A stretch of DNA of 64,000 nt from assembly GCA_960531495.1 (NCBI GenBank), contig OY482849.1, positions 1,104,399 to 1,168,398 on the forward strand, given 5' to 3'. Position numbers and translations under genes: made by a program. The notes under the pieces are model-generated. The model was not told the origin of the DNA, ran no database searches, and was given only the letters and a program-made list of their open reading frames with translations. Each line of letters begins with the position of its first letter. Positions within the stretch are counted from its first letter, which is position 1. Of the stretch, positions 22,538 to 33,973 are shown one piece after another. The DNA comes from Zeus faber. Taxonomy: Eukaryota; Chordata; Actinopteri; Zeiformes; Zeidae.

Positions 22538-22966
22538 TTGGACCACAAGGAGCAGCGAAGACAGCACAGGATGCAGATCCAATCATCAGCAATAAAAAAA
22601 TGGTTTAGAGACACTGACAAAGCACCTCACATTACTCTACTGATAAACAAGGGTTTTGAAGCTAAACACTTGAGGGCAATGATGTTCTATGAAAAACAAC
22701 TAAAATGGGAGGGAACAGATAACCTATTAATTCTCCAGTCATGTTGCGGAAAGTATTTTTAAATTTTGTTTTATACACACATGATAGGGGTTTTACAAGA
22801 AGTGGAAGTGGTCCAGAAACAACAGGAACCAATGGAAACAGGAAAGCCACACAATGATAGGCAGATAAAGATAGAGACAGAGATGGCAGCCAGAGTACCT
22901 GAACAGGTATGGTCAAAGTTTGACACCGATGTAGGACTTGTGCATTCGGCTAACCCAGTCCCATGA
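22538..22966 (+). pseudogene. residual pol segment before the RT deletion (endogenous retrovirus 2)
   Basis: Two short frames (22538-22762 and 22766-22966) are not recognisable as enzymes, except that the second ends in a stretch like the N-terminal start of retroviral RT. The polymerase motifs that should follow are absent, so an internal deletion of RT, RNase H and the integrase N-terminus is inferred near 22970. Confidence 0.45.
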
Positions 22967-22989
22967 AAAGATCAAAGTGCAGCCACTGT

Positions 22990-23732
22990 AATCAAAATTT
23001 CTGACTAGAGAAGTCATGCCAAGATTTGGAATTCCAACAGAAATTAGCTCAACAATGGCTCGGCGTTTATTCAAAAAATAGTAAAACAAGTCATACAGCA
23101 GCTGCATGTCAAAGGCTGGGTTGTGTGTACCATCCTCATTCACAGGGGATGTTGGAAAGAGTGAATGGGACACTCAAGACAAAAATAAACAAAATTTGTG
23201 CAAGTGCTAAATTGAATTGGGTAGATGCACTCCCACTAGCACTAATGAGTTATCGCATGCAAGATAACACAATGACACATTTAACTCCGCATGAAATGCT
23301 CACGGGTCGACTCATGCCTGCACCTAACATTAGAGGACCCCATAAGGGACCTCCTTGGAACAATTGCAATTGGAAATAAGGGAATATATTAAACAACTAA
23401 TTGCCATACACAAGCGTATATTCCAACAGGAGAAAGACAGAGTTCCAGAGCCAGAAGATGACCCACCAAGGGGGGTGGAGCCCGGTGACCACGTGTACCT
23501 AAGGGTCTTCAGGAGACGGTGGAACGAGCCCAGGAGAGAGGGACCATACAAAGTGACCAGTGCAACACCAACAGCCATCCAGGTGGAAGGGAGCGCCACC
23601 TGGTACCACCTCACCCACTGCACCAAAGCCGCCCAGCCAAGGACGAGGGAAGAGCGTGAGGAGAACCAGGATGCAGACGCACCTTTATCCCAAATAATAC
23701 CTCTCCAGATGGATCGTTCACTCTTGCAATGA
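22990..23732 (+). pseudogene. integrase C-terminal half (endogenous retrovirus 2)
   Basis: The segment begins near the second catalytic region ([10 protein letters not shown], with the expected Asp-Asn-Gly changed) and has the third catalytic Glu in [11 protein letters not shown]. It continues to the C-terminal DNA-binding domain (PGDHVYLR, GPYKVTSATPTA). Two frames overlap at 23355-23379, so there is a frameshift. The N-terminal zinc-binding domain and first catalytic Asp are missing. Confidence 0.8.
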
Positions 23733-24061
23733 ATAAACTTAAAAATCTAAGACAGGAGGTCAAAGACAACGCAGGTTATGGAAAAGATTGGCTTGCATGG
23801 CTAGATTTAAAAATGGGACGATGGAAAATTATGTTGACAAAAATAGGTATAATATTCTTGGTGCTACTAATAAAAATGGGTTTAATTTTTTGCTGTTGTA
23901 TTCCCATACTGAGATCCATGATAGAATCTAGACTGAGGAAACAAATGATCCTCATGTCAAGGGACATAGTCAAGCCAAAAGAGTTAGAATGGGAAGATGT
24001 TGGAGATGGAAGCCAGAGTGATGATGATGGTGATGAGGAATACGGACTGACAAAAGCCTAA
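23729..24061 (+). pseudogene. Env transmembrane-subunit C-terminal remnant (endogenous retrovirus 2)
   Basis: A 110-codon frame shows a membrane-proximal amphipathic stretch, one hydrophobic span of about 20 residues (IGIIFLVLLIKMGLIF), a cysteine cluster (CCCIP) suited to palmitoylation, and an acidic cytoplasmic tail. Its position between integrase and 3' LTR supports Env. The surface subunit, fusion peptide and most of the transmembrane subunit are absent, so it cannot act as an envelope protein. Confidence 0.65.
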
Positions 24062-24561
24062 GCTTTTAAAGGCCATGATGAATCAATGCATGTTGAAACA
24101 TTGAAATTGAATGGTCAAGTTTTATTTGAGTGTCATGTATTCTTTGCTATAATCATATAATGTGTCACCACTATATGTCACATATGTCACCACTAATAAA
24201 GGAAACAACACATGCAAGGCTGAACATATTTTTTATATTATACCAAATGTTTTTTACTTTTGTATTATAATGTGTTTTTCTAATCACATATTTCGTAATA
24301 AAGGGTAATTGATTGATGGGATGGAAACACTTAAAGGTATAACACATTTGGTAATCTTTTTTCATAGAACAGGTTGTGAGACCTGATAAACTTACAGGTT
24401 GTGAATTCTGATTAAAGAAAGAAAAGCAGGTTTTTCTGATAACCAAATGTGAATGCTGATAATTTATCTAGCTGTCTGGCAAGTAGCCATATATGATTGT
24501 AAATTGACAAATATATGTTAATTGATTATTGGGACTTAGTAAGCCCCAAAGGGGGGATATA
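24062..24561 (+). other. 3' untranslated region of endogenous retrovirus 2 with polypurine tract
   Basis: AT-rich non-coding sequence ends in a purine run AAAGGGGGGA at 24548-24557. This is the expected primer for plus-strand synthesis just before the 3' LTR. Confidence 0.6.
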
Positions 24562-24961
24562 TGGGAGAAATTTACTATAACATTCAATGGTAATATAAAT
24601 ACTATCTTGCCTACCAGTATATGAATCAGGTGTGGGGAAATATTGAGTAAAGAAGATACCACTCTCCCCCAGTGCCGATACAGTATGCTACCATTGTAGA
24701 TGTTAAGGGATGAATGAGTTTAGTGGCTCTGTGGAATGTGTAGAGTTGACATGTTCCATATGTGGAGACACGAGCTCAGGGCCAGGAGGTGAACAAGGAT
24801 CCAGTGGACAGATTTCAATATGTGGTTACACAAGCTCAAGGCCAGGAGGAGTACTTGTTGTTGTTCACAAGTGATAATAAAAGTCTTTATCTTTCAAACT
24901 TCGGCTTCCTTGATCTCTCTTTTATGTTGTTAAAGGGTGAGAGTAACGTTTATCTACCACA
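24562..24961 (+). repeat. 3' LTR of endogenous retrovirus 2
   Basis: The 400-bp segment begins TGGGAGAAATT and ends CTACCACA. It has a TATA-like TAATATAAAT at 24591-24600 and a polyadenylation signal AATAAA at 24876-24881. An imperfect internal repeat (AGCTCA.GGCCAGGAGG, twice) lies before the poly(A) signal. The polypurine tract immediately upstream supports the boundary. Confidence 0.75.
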
Positions 24962-25339
24962 TTAGATGCCTGAAATAAGCTTTGTGTTTCTTTGTGTGCT
25001 TCTTTATACAAGCTTAAAGTTCCTGTAATGTGAATTCAGTGATTTGTTTCTAAACACATTATACATGTTAGAAAGTAATTGCTAAAAACATGTGAAAAGA
25101 CTGTGAATGATGTAGTACTGAATTGTGGAGTTGGAGTAACACTGTTTTTCACTATTTTTGTGGTCTGCATTTTTTTGGCCGGGAATAAATCAGAGTTGGA
25201 GGTTGCATGGTGGCCTTACTTTTCATGGCCCCTTCCCTAACACTGGATCGAAATCGGAGCATCAGGGGTGAAATAAGCTAAGCTTACAGCTGGGAGTTTT
25301 GGATAAAATGTTGTTTTGGGGATAAACACCAGGAGTAAA
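24962..25339. other. unannotated spacer
   Basis: No recognisable feature. Confidence 0.4.
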
Positions 25340-25700
25340 AGGTTATCTCATCTCTGCAGTGCGGTGACGGTGGTGTAGTTAGTTCATAGCCTAATGTTAG
25401 CTTTTTACTTCTGGCGATTGCATTTATGCTTCAAAAATCATAAGAGTGGTGTGGTATCTTGCTGATGAAAACATGTAAGTATCATAAACATTTGTTTGCC
25501 ACAGAGCTTATCTTCTGCAATAACCCAAAATCCAATGGAAAAGTCCCATTGGCTTTTAGTCAACGGACCCAGGCCGATGCTAACTTCCGGGTTGGCTGAG
25601 AAAAATATGTCATCCCTGTAGCACTCTATTTTAAAGAGGTTAGTATTGTGGTTTCCAGTTTGATAAGATAATAAAGTGAAGAATTTAAAAATGGATATTT
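25340..25700. repeat. possible dispersed fish repeat, unnamed
   Basis: This non-coding stretch (containing CAATAACCCAAAATCCAATG and AACTTCCGGGTTGGC) resembles sequence I associate with dispersed fish repeats. I cannot assign a family or exact limits. Confidence 0.3.
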
Positions 25701-26867
25701 TGGTCATTCTTGGGGAAATGGGGTCTGGTAAAAAGGTAAGGGAGAACCTTTTCACATTCACCATCCTAAATAACTGTTTACGTCACCTGCCAAGATATGA
25801 AAAAAAAGGCCTTGTTTTTGACCCGCAAACCTTCATTTGTCCTGTATTGTTTACCATAGCTGTGGGTTAAAAAATACATTTTTTTATTCTCCATAAACCC
25901 AAGATTGTAAATTTATTTTTAAAAAAAAGTACCCTGATTTGACACTAATTTCTCTTTAAGCACGGTTGGAAGTTGCAGTGGAGTAGTAACGTAGTAGCTT
26001 TAGATGATAAACTGTTCAGCTAGGTTGTGCTATGAACAATTATAAATGATGGTAACCAACATTTTAATGTCCTGGATTGAAAAATGACCATTCTATTTTT
26101 TAATTTATTGTGCAAATGTAATTTAATCAGGTCCAATGTTTTGTGCGAATGTACTTTACAAAATGTAGATACAGTAGAAAGGGGTAACTCATTAATTAGA
26201 TGAGCTCCCCCATCAAAATTCCCATCCCCATCAAAATTGTAATCATTAGCCATCAGTGCACCTGTCAAACTTTGTCTTAGCCCTCCTCTGGCATCAAGTA
26301 AAGATTTAATTTTCTCTTGTGTGTAAAGTTGAAACTGACTGCTAACCAAATCACATCTACGTCTAAGTTCAGGTCACAGGTTCCATGTGGCTTCAACAAA
26401 CAAGTTAAATGCAGTTGATATCCACCTCAGAACCAAGTCCCTCTGTGTGTCACAAGAAGCTGTTTTGCATGCAATACACGGAAGGGATTTTCCCTTGCTG
26501 TTCCTAGGAAGTAAGAAGCAGGTTTTTAAACACTTTCTGTAATTTCCCATCCATGTTGTTGTCCTATATTATTCATTTAAATCCCACATTATGCATTTAA
26601 GTACCAACCTCTGAGAAATGACATGCATAACCAAGCAAATGTAACACAACTGCAAATCTCTCAGTGAAAAATCATATGCAAAATATACATAATTATGTTC
26701 TACCAAACTGGTCTCACACTTTTTCATCGTGTTCACTAGATTGAACATGGTTGGATTAGAGCACGGTTGTCCAACTTATTTTGTGTTACACATAACGGAA
26801 TTTAAAACTATACATTCGAATGGGGAGATTTTTTCATTCTACAAAAATCAACATTGAAAACAATTAG
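25701..26867. other. unannotated AT-rich spacer
   Basis: No open frame or repeat that I can support. Confidence 0.4.
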
Positions 26868-27257
26868 ATGTATTACAATTTAAAAGGCATGGGTTAAAAT
26901 TTTGTTCTGACAAGCACGAAAAATTGGAAAAAACATAATTTTCTCTGAATGGTCTGTAAAATTCATGGTTGGGCGACAATAGGGATATAGGGTCATACCC
27001 TCACAATGAATTTCACTCATAGATACAACTTAACTGGATATAAAGATCAGCGTTTGCGCGCCTGTGTCTCCATCAGCCAGTGCGGTAAACATGTCGATTG
27101 CAACAGTGAGCTCCACTAATCGAAGACGTTGCTGTTACACTTAAGATTAAGGCTAGTGTAGTCTCCATGACATTGCGAATAAAACATGTTTTTTGTAAAA
27201 CAAGGTTTATATCATTCGGAGCATAAAGGAGCAAAAACTGATTATTATATACATTGC
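26868..27257 (+). repeat. left arm of a long inverted repeat
   Basis: About 390 bases match, in reverse complement, the segment 27885-28300. Shared blocks include TTTTCTCTGAA.GGTCT, ATCAGCGTTTGCG.GCCTGTGT, CATCAGCCAGTG.GGTAAACAT, TCCATGACATTGC.AATAAA and AGGAGCAAAAAC. Identity by eye is roughly three quarters with small indels. Confidence 0.8.
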
Positions 27258-27264
27258 TATATTA

Positions 27265-27860
27265 TATACACGCTCCAGAAGGGAGGAGGGGGCATTCCGT
27301 TGGCGCCATGGTGGAAGGAGGCCGGTCGACCGTGCTGCTCCGAGGAACTCAGGTCCTCTGGGATATTTTTGGACATTTGTTTGTATGGGAACCCTGGTTC
27401 AGAGTCCAGTGTTTTATTTATTTAAGGTATAGGAACCCTGGGTCAGAGTCTGTGTTTTTAAGTATAATAACCCTGGGTCAGAGTCTGTTTAAAGCATTTA
27501 TTTTCTTTTTTTTTCTCTGCTTGGTGGAGGAGGGGCAGGCAGGCTTCGGCCAGGAAGTCTTCCTGGCCTCAGTTTGGTGTTGATATGTGGTGGATGGGGT
27601 GGCTTGAGTAGCCACACCTGATGCTCGTTGGTTGGGCTAACGAGCATCAGGTTTAAAAACCCTGTCCATGCACTCAATCAAGAGGGAAGCCCTCTGTCAT
27701 GACATGTTCTATCTGCTCCTGGCTAATTCCAGCTAGCCTCATCTCTACAATAAACTGGTCTTCACAACCCCCTGTCGTCTGCGTCTCTGTGCCGGAGGTC
27801 CCTGAGCACGCCACTTGTGTGGTGTGTGGTGGTGAAACTGCCACACTAGGATTAGGGTTT
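27265..27860 (+). repeat. LTR-like segment in the loop of the inverted repeat
   Basis: A non-coding block between the arms has an upstream tandem repeat, a TTTAAAAACC TATA-like motif near 27650 and a CAATAAACTGG polyadenylation-like motif near 27748. It fits a solo LTR, but terminal dinucleotides and a target duplication were not established. Confidence 0.45.
27386..27490. repeat. imperfect tandem repeat, 3 copies
   Basis: The phrase AACCCTGGGTCAGAGTC occurs three times with 35-48 bp spacing (27390, 27433 and 27469 approximately). Confidence 0.8.
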
Positions 27861-27884
27861 GAAAAGTTTATAAATAATTGAGTA

Positions 27885-28300
27885 AATATTACACAATGAA
27901 TATAATTTGTTTTTGCTCCTGTACAAGCCACAAGTCTATATGTTTTCAACCTTGTTTAGGGAGAAACATGTTTTATTTGCAATGTCATGGAAAGTACACT
28001 ACCCATAATCCTAAGTGACATATCTGATTGGTAGAGCTTGCTGTTACCATGGAAATGTTTACCACACTGGCTGATGAGTACACAGGCACGCAAACGCTGA
28101 TATACAGTGTATATATCCACTTAAATTGTACTCTATCCATGAATTAAATGCTAACAGAGGGTATGGCCCTATGTCCTCATTCTCGCCAAACCTTTAATTT
28201 ATTAGACCGTTCAGAGAAAAAGCGAAACCAGTATGGCTGCTATTATTTCATGCTAGTCAGAATGAAATATAAACCCATGTATTTAAAATCGTAATACATC
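27885..28300 (-). repeat. right arm of the long inverted repeat
   Basis: Reverse complement of 26868-27257. A third, single copy of the inner half of this arm is at 35372-35565 on the plus strand, so this is a dispersed family rather than a unique palindrome. Confidence 0.8.
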
Positions 28301-29769
28301 GGCGGACTCCAGAATTACTATTGTATGTTAAAATCAAAACTGCAGCGCACCCAGAACTGCATTTGCAAAGTATAAAAACCTGTGCCGCTTGGCAATGTGA
28401 TTGGATGTACCCCCATGAGATTTGTGCAAGCGTGGCTCAACATTCAGCTACCAAACGGCCGGCGTTAAAGTCCCCTCTGCTATAAAGCCAGAACCATCTT
28501 GGTTCTGCATTACTAGCAACATGATCAAGTGAGGGACAGAAAATGATTAAAACTTGTTACAATGAGCCTACCTTGACCTGCCGGTGAAATGTGCAACAAG
28601 GGAAACCCGGGGAATCACACCCAAACATGTTTTATTGGTCCAGCCGCACGCTCTTTTTTTACTGTTATCACAGAAAATTCTGATTGGCTGTTATGTGAGT
28701 GGTGATCATCCAGCCATCATGGCGAAGCCAACACTACACATCATGACAATTTTGCTAACAATTTTGCCTCGAGTTTCAGAGTAATCACATCTGGCAATGT
28801 TGGTGTCATAGCCAATGGCCTCCTCCTTGGTATTCGTAACAAATTGTCTAATATTTCTGATTATTCATTTAATATTACATTTGAATGCAAATTAGTATGC
28901 TCATGGTTAAGCATGCAATAATGTCAGAGACAAAAAAAACAAAAAAACTGTGGCCCCATCAGGGGACCTATTGTAAAAAAAAAAAAAAACATTTTTTTTC
29001 AGTGCTTGTACATTGGGTCTCTGATGGGCCTATTAACACATACACTGTGAAATAACACAACCCAGTCAGTTTTTTGTGAGCCGTCTATTTCAGAAAACAT
29101 GTACTTAAACAAGCCGCTCAGATTTGCAGCCCTTAGCTCTGTCATTTAGGGCCTCAATTTAATGAGAACAACCCTCCATCTGAGTAACTCCATCCACAGC
29201 TGGAGGTTGGTAACTGCTCAGTTCAAATCTTTGCGGTAGATATAGACTCTAGGCTGTGGCACACAATCCACTGCACTTCTCCAAACAAAACCAATGAAGA
29301 TTGTATGTTTTTATTGTAGATGTATTTTATTTTCAACATTTACATGAAACAAAAAATTATCTCAGTCTCAGTCTCGAAGGTTTGTTCCGAAAGTAGAAAC
29401 AAACTTTTAAATGAGGCCTTGTAGATCTAATATGAGTGAACATTCAGAAACTGGATGGAGTATTTCTCACCTCAAATTCTTTCAGAAACAGATTTTGGTG
29501 GACTGATAAGGTGAAATACAATGGAACCCGGAAGTAAGGCTCAAACCACATTTGCTCAGAGAACCTATAACTTGTGCTCAAACCCATTTGGCTCACAGAA
29601 ATAGGGGCCTCAGGAGGGTGGCTCCACCCACTAAACAGACCGTCCTGGAACAGCATGGGTTACAAGGATGTTAGAATGGCTAGAATGCATAGTAAAAACA
29701 GCGGTATTTTCAGCAAAAAAAAGCCGCCATAAACGTGTTTTGGAGACCTAAGAGACCTTTACTGTATTA
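28301..29769. other. non-coding spacer with a small hairpin
   Basis: No gene was found. At 28951-29032 a GGCCCCATCAGGGGACC segment and a GGGTCTCTGATGGGCC segment form an imperfect inverted repeat around an A/T-rich loop, possibly a MITE remnant. The rest is unassigned. Confidence 0.4.
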
Positions 29770-30133
29770 CTATACTGGTGCGCTGTTGGCACCATGCTCC
29801 AGGTGGGTTATCTCCCCAATAGGAGCCTTTCTGTCTGGAGTTTGCATGTTCTCCCCGTGCTCACATGGGGTATCCTCCACCTTACGTCAGTCAGGACCCC
29901 AACCAAAATCATGCACACATCATCGTCTGACCAGCAATGGACACTCGTCACCAGGTCTCCGGGCGCGTCAACAAATGCTGCCCACTGCTCCTGGCTGCCC
30001 CCCCCGGAGGAAGGACAAGACAGAATGGGTTAAATGCAGAGGCCTCATTTCACCGGCCACCATCCAAAGCATGTGCATGTGTTGTAGTGTGGTGTGTTGT
30101 GTGATAATTAAAGATTCTTCTTCTTCTTCTTAG
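29770..30133 (+). repeat. SINE-like dispersed repeat, copy 1
   Basis: A non-coding repeat of about 360 bp contains GTTTGCATGTTCTCCCCGTG and GGTTAAATGCAGAGGC and ends in AATTAAAGATTC(TTC)n. A second copy at 31891-32301 is collinear over its whole length. The oligo(TTC) tail suggests copying by a LINE machinery. I cannot identify a pol III promoter with confidence. Confidence 0.65.
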
Positions 30134-30263
30134 CTGGGGTCCACCCTGTGGACCCACCACCTGCAGGGATAGGCATTGGGGTCGGGTGCAATGTCAGCTG
30201 GGCGGCAAGTAAAGGTGGGGGCCTGGGCCTGCTGATCCTCGGCATCGTAGACTAGTTCTAGGG

Positions 30264-31258
30264 ATGTGGAATGTCACCTCTCTGGCAGGGAAGGGGCTGG
30301 AGCTGGTGCGGGAGGTGGAGCGGTACGAACTCGATATAGTTGGGCTCACCTCTACGCACAGCACTGGCTCTGGAACCAAACTCCTAGGGAGGGGTTGGAC
30401 TCTCTCCTTTTCCGGAGTTACCCAGGGTGACAGGCACCAGCCTGTGTGGGGATACTCACGAGCCCCTGACTGAGTGCCGCTGTGTTGGAGTTCTCCCCAG
30501 TGAATGAGACGGTTGCCTTTATGCAACTACAAGTTGGTAAGGGGAAAGCTCTGACTGTTGTGTGTGCTTATGCACCGAACACCAGTTCAGAGTATTCGGC
30601 CTTCTTGGAGTCTCTGGGTGGTGTCCTGGGAGGGGCTCCGTCTAGGGGCTTTATCTTTCTTCTGAGAGACTTCAACGCTCACATGGGCAATGATGGAGAA
30701 ACCTGGAAGGGGGTGATTGGGAGGAACGGCCTGCCTGATCTGAATCCGAGTGGTGCTTTTGTTATTGGACTTCTGTAATGGATTGGCCATGACAAACACC
30801 ATGTTCGAGCATAGGGTGGCTCATAAGTGTAAGTGTGGTACCAGACCACCTTAGGTCAAAGATCGATGATCGACTTTGTGGTCGTGTCATCAGATCTGTG
30901 GCCGTATGTCTTGGACACTCGGGTGAAGAGAGGAGTAGAGCTGTCAACTGATCACCACCTGGTGCTGAGTTTGATCAGATGGCGGGGGAGGCTGCCAGAC
31001 AGACCTGGTAAACCCAAACGTGTAGTGAGGGTGAACTGGGAACGCCTGGTGGATGAACTCAACTCCCACCTCCGGAAGAATTTTTCGCGCATCCCGGGTG
31101 AGGTTGGGGACATGGAATCTGAGTGGGTCATGTTCAAAACATCCATTGCAGAGGCGGCTTCTAGGAGCTGTGGTCGGAAGGTAGACACCAGCGGTGAAGG
31201 AAGCCGTCAAGCTGAAAAAGGAGGCCTTTCAGGCTTGGCTGGCCCAGGGGTCTTCTGA
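30264..31258 (+). pseudogene. Rex3/RTE-type endonuclease region
   Basis: Frames at 30264-30473, 30482-30778 and 30833-31258 give, in order, a WNVTSLAGKG start block, a VVCAYAPN block, a DFNAHMGND catalytic block (preceding residue altered), and SMIDFVVVSSD...STDHHLV, the final Asp-His catalytic pair. The three frames do not join, so no protein is made. Confidence 0.75.
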
Positions 31259-31674
31259 GGCAGCAGACAGGTAATGGCAGGCTAGAAGGGCTGCGGCTTC
31301 GGCAGTCACTGAAGGAAAAATCCGGGTGTGGGAGGAGTTCGGGGAGGCTTTAGCTTGGCATCAAGGAAGTGCTGGCAAACTGTTGTGCGACTCAGAAAGG
31401 GAAAGCAGGGCTTGGCTCAGGCTGTGTTCAGCTGACCCGGACTGGGGATATTGTGATAGAAGAAGAAGGCGATGAGAAGAGCAGTTTGAGGAACTCCTGA
31501 ACCCGATCAATACGTCCTCAGGGGAAGAGGCAGAGTCTGAAGACTCGGGGGAAGTCTCATCCACATGCCTGGCAGAGGTCGCTGAGGCAGTCAAAAAGCT
31601 TCTCGGGGCAAGGCACCAGGGGTGGATGAGATTTGCCCTGAGATGCTGAAGGCTTTGGACATTGTTGGGCTGTC

Positions 31675-32784
31675 TTGGCTGACATTGCCTCTTTAGTCTC
31701 ACATGGATGTTGTGTACAGTACCTTTGGAGTGGCAGACCAGGGTGGTGGTTCCCATTTTTAAAAAGGGTGACTGGAGGGTATGTACCAATTATAGGGGTA
31801 TCACACTGCTCACCCTCCCCACGAAAGTTTACTCCAGGGTGCTGGAAAGGAGGCTCCGGCCGATTGTTGAACCTCAGATTCAGGGGGAGCCGGAGCGCGC
31901 CAGAATGCGCCGGAGCGCGCTGTTGGCACCGTGCTCCATGCTGTTGGCACCGTGCTCCGGCGTGTTATCTCCCAAATAGGAGCCTTTCTGTGTGGAGTTT
32001 GCATGTTCTCCCCGTGCTCACATGGGGTTTCCTCCACCTGCCATCAGTAAGGACCCCACTAAAAACATGCACACATCATCGTCTGACCAGCAACGGACAC
32101 TTGGTAACAGGTCCCCGGGCACGTAGACAAATTCTGCCCACTGCTCCTGGCTGCCCCCCCCTGGGGGAAGGACGGGTCAGGATGGGTCAAATGCAGAGGC
32201 CACATTTCGCCGGCCACCATCCAAAGCATGTGCATGTGTGTGTTTATGCATGTGTTGTAGTGTGGTGTGTTGCGTGACAATTAAAGATTGTTCTCTTCTC
32301 TCAATGCGGATTCCGTCCTGGACGTGGAACAGTGGACCAGCTCTTTACCCTTGCAGGGTTGCTGGGGGGGTTGTGGGAGTTTGCCCATCCAGTCTACATG
32401 TGTTTTGTGGACCTGGAGAAGGCTTTCGACCGTGTCCCTAGGGGGATCCTGTGGGGGGTACTGAGGGAGTATGAGGTACCGGGGCTGTTGGTACGAGCCA
32501 TCCAGGCCTTGTACAACCAAAGTAAAAGCTGTGTTTGCATTCTCGACACAAAGTCAAACACGTTCTCAGTGAGTGTTGGACTCCGCCAAGGATACCCCTT
32601 GTCCCCGATTCTGTTTGTGATATTCATGGACAGGATCTTAAGGCGCAGCCGAGGTGACAAGAGTGGAACCTCAGAATTGCATCTCTGCTTTTTGCAGATG
32701 ATGTGGTTTTGTTGGCTTCATCAGACCGTGACCTCCAGCACGCACTTGGGCAGTTTGCAGCCGAGGGTGAAGCGGTCGGGATGA
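31675..32784 (+). pseudogene. Rex3/RTE-type reverse transcriptase, split by a SINE-like insert
   Basis: Before the insert the frame at 31707-31979 carries the VVPIFKKGDWR and NYRGITLL blocks. After it, the frame at 32332-32784 carries motif A (CFVDLEKAFDRVP) and motif B (GLRQGYPLSPILF), and motif C (FADDVVLLAS) follows in a shifted frame near 32695. Catalytic Asp codons survive, but the copy is disrupted by the insertion and frame changes. Confidence 0.8.
31891..32301 (+). repeat. SINE-like dispersed repeat, copy 2, inside the Rex3 element
   Basis: Collinear with the 29770-30133 copy. The host LINE codes up to GGGGGAGC and resumes at CAATGCGG, so the insertion point is well defined by comparison with the other Rex3 fragment at 53325-54310. 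A short duplicated segment (GTTGGCACCGTGCTCC twice) lies at its start. Confidence 0.75.
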
Positions 32785-32815
32785 GAGTCAGCACCTCCTA
32801 GTCTGAGGCCGCGAG

Positions 32816-33447
32816 TTGCTCTCTCAAGTGAAGGAGTTCAAGTATCTCAGGATCTTGTTCACGAGCGAGGGGAAAATGGAGTGTGAGAGGGACAGGCGGA
32901 TTGGTGCGGCATCAGCAGTGCTGCGAGCGTTGTACCGGACCGTTGTGGTGAAGATGGAGCTGAGCCGGAAGGCAAAGCTCTCAATTTACCACTCCATCTA
33001 CGTCCCAACCCTTACCTATGGTCATGATCTTTGGGTAGGGACCGAAAGAACGAGATTGCGAATACAACCGGCCAAAATGAGTTTCCTCCGTAGAGTGGCT
33101 AGGCTCAGCCTGAGAGATAGGGTGAGGAGCTTGGACATCCGGAGGGAGCTTGGAGTAGAGGGGCTTCCAAAATCAGTGTTTATTTTCCCCTGTATATCCT
33201 TTGCGTCGAAAGGAGCCAGTTGAGGTGGTTCTGGCATCTGATCATGATGCCTCCTGGGTGCCTTCCTTTGGAGGTTTTCCAGGCACGTCCAACTGGTAGG
33301 AGACCACGGGGTAGACCCAGAACGCGCTGGAGAGATTATATATCCCAGCTGGCCTGGGAACGCCTCGGCGTCCCCCAGGAGGACTTGGAAAACATTGCCG
33401 GGGAGAAGGGGGCCTGGAGCTCCTTGTTCAGCCCGCTGCCACCATGA
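32816..33447 (+). pseudogene. Rex3/RTE-type LINE C-terminal region
   Basis: The frames at 32816-33223 and 33220-33447 encode the post-RT region (EFKYLRILFTSEGKME, TYGHDLWV, RMSFLRRVA-like block) and the C-terminal GRRPRGRPRTRWRDY segment with a basic cluster. A frameshift separates them. Confidence 0.75.
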
Positions 33448-33483
33448 CCTGGCCCCGGATAAGCGGAGGAAAATGGATGGATT

Positions 33484-33854
33484 AGCTGGAGTTTGAAATG
33501 GGCTACTGCAGCCACAATAAATAATGGCTCACAAGAACTAATTGTCCGTAGAATCAAGCTGGGAATTAAATTAACATCCCTTTAGTCTCATGGAATTTCA
33601 CACCTACTAAGTAAACTTCTATGTGCTCACAAGACTTTCACAGGGACGGACCCCCCTGTCATTCTAGCAACCTAACACAACCCACCCCCATTCCCACACA
33701 CACAGCCACCCTTTGACTCCCCCTCAGGGAGTCCAGTGGGATTCCAGATTAAGAAAAGAGGGTGTCCAGTTCTCACAAAACGCACCGGCAATTGTTGAGC
33801 TCGGGTTCCAGTTCTGGGAATTACATAACACCCATAGTTGTTAGAAAAAATGAA

Positions 33855-33856
<2 letters not shown>
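33484..33856. other. unannotated spacer
   Basis: Nothing recognised. Confidence 0.4.
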
Positions 33857-33911
<55 letters not shown>

Positions 33912-33929
33912 ATGTGTGCATGTGTGTGG

Positions 33930-33971
<42 letters not shown>
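33857..33971. repeat. (GT)n microsatellite
   Basis: More than 50 GT units with a few GCAT/GCGT interruptions in the middle. Open frames of Cys/Val across it are artefacts. Confidence 0.97.

Positions 33972-33973
<2 letters not shown>

Larger units (their letters stand above)
30134..33483 (+). mobile_element. Rex3/RTE-type LINE, interrupted
   Basis: A near full-length but decayed LINE of a very common fish family. It has an endonuclease region (30260-31010), linker, RT (31560-32760) and C-terminal region (32816-33447), and ends GCGGAGGAAAATGGATGGAT. A short GGAT-type tail is the feature I associate with Rex3. It is interrupted by a SINE-like repeat at 31891-32301. Frames change many times. 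The identification as Rex3 is from memory of its sequence signature. Confidence 0.75.

Noticed and set aside
17538-24961. intact, possibly active retrovirus
   Set aside because: Reverse transcriptase, RNase H and the Env surface subunit are missing, gag is interrupted by several insertions, and the 5' LTR is not found.
25676-25870. small NTPase from a GEMGSGKK string
   Set aside because: A P-loop-like string by chance in a 64-codon frame. No Walker B or other context.
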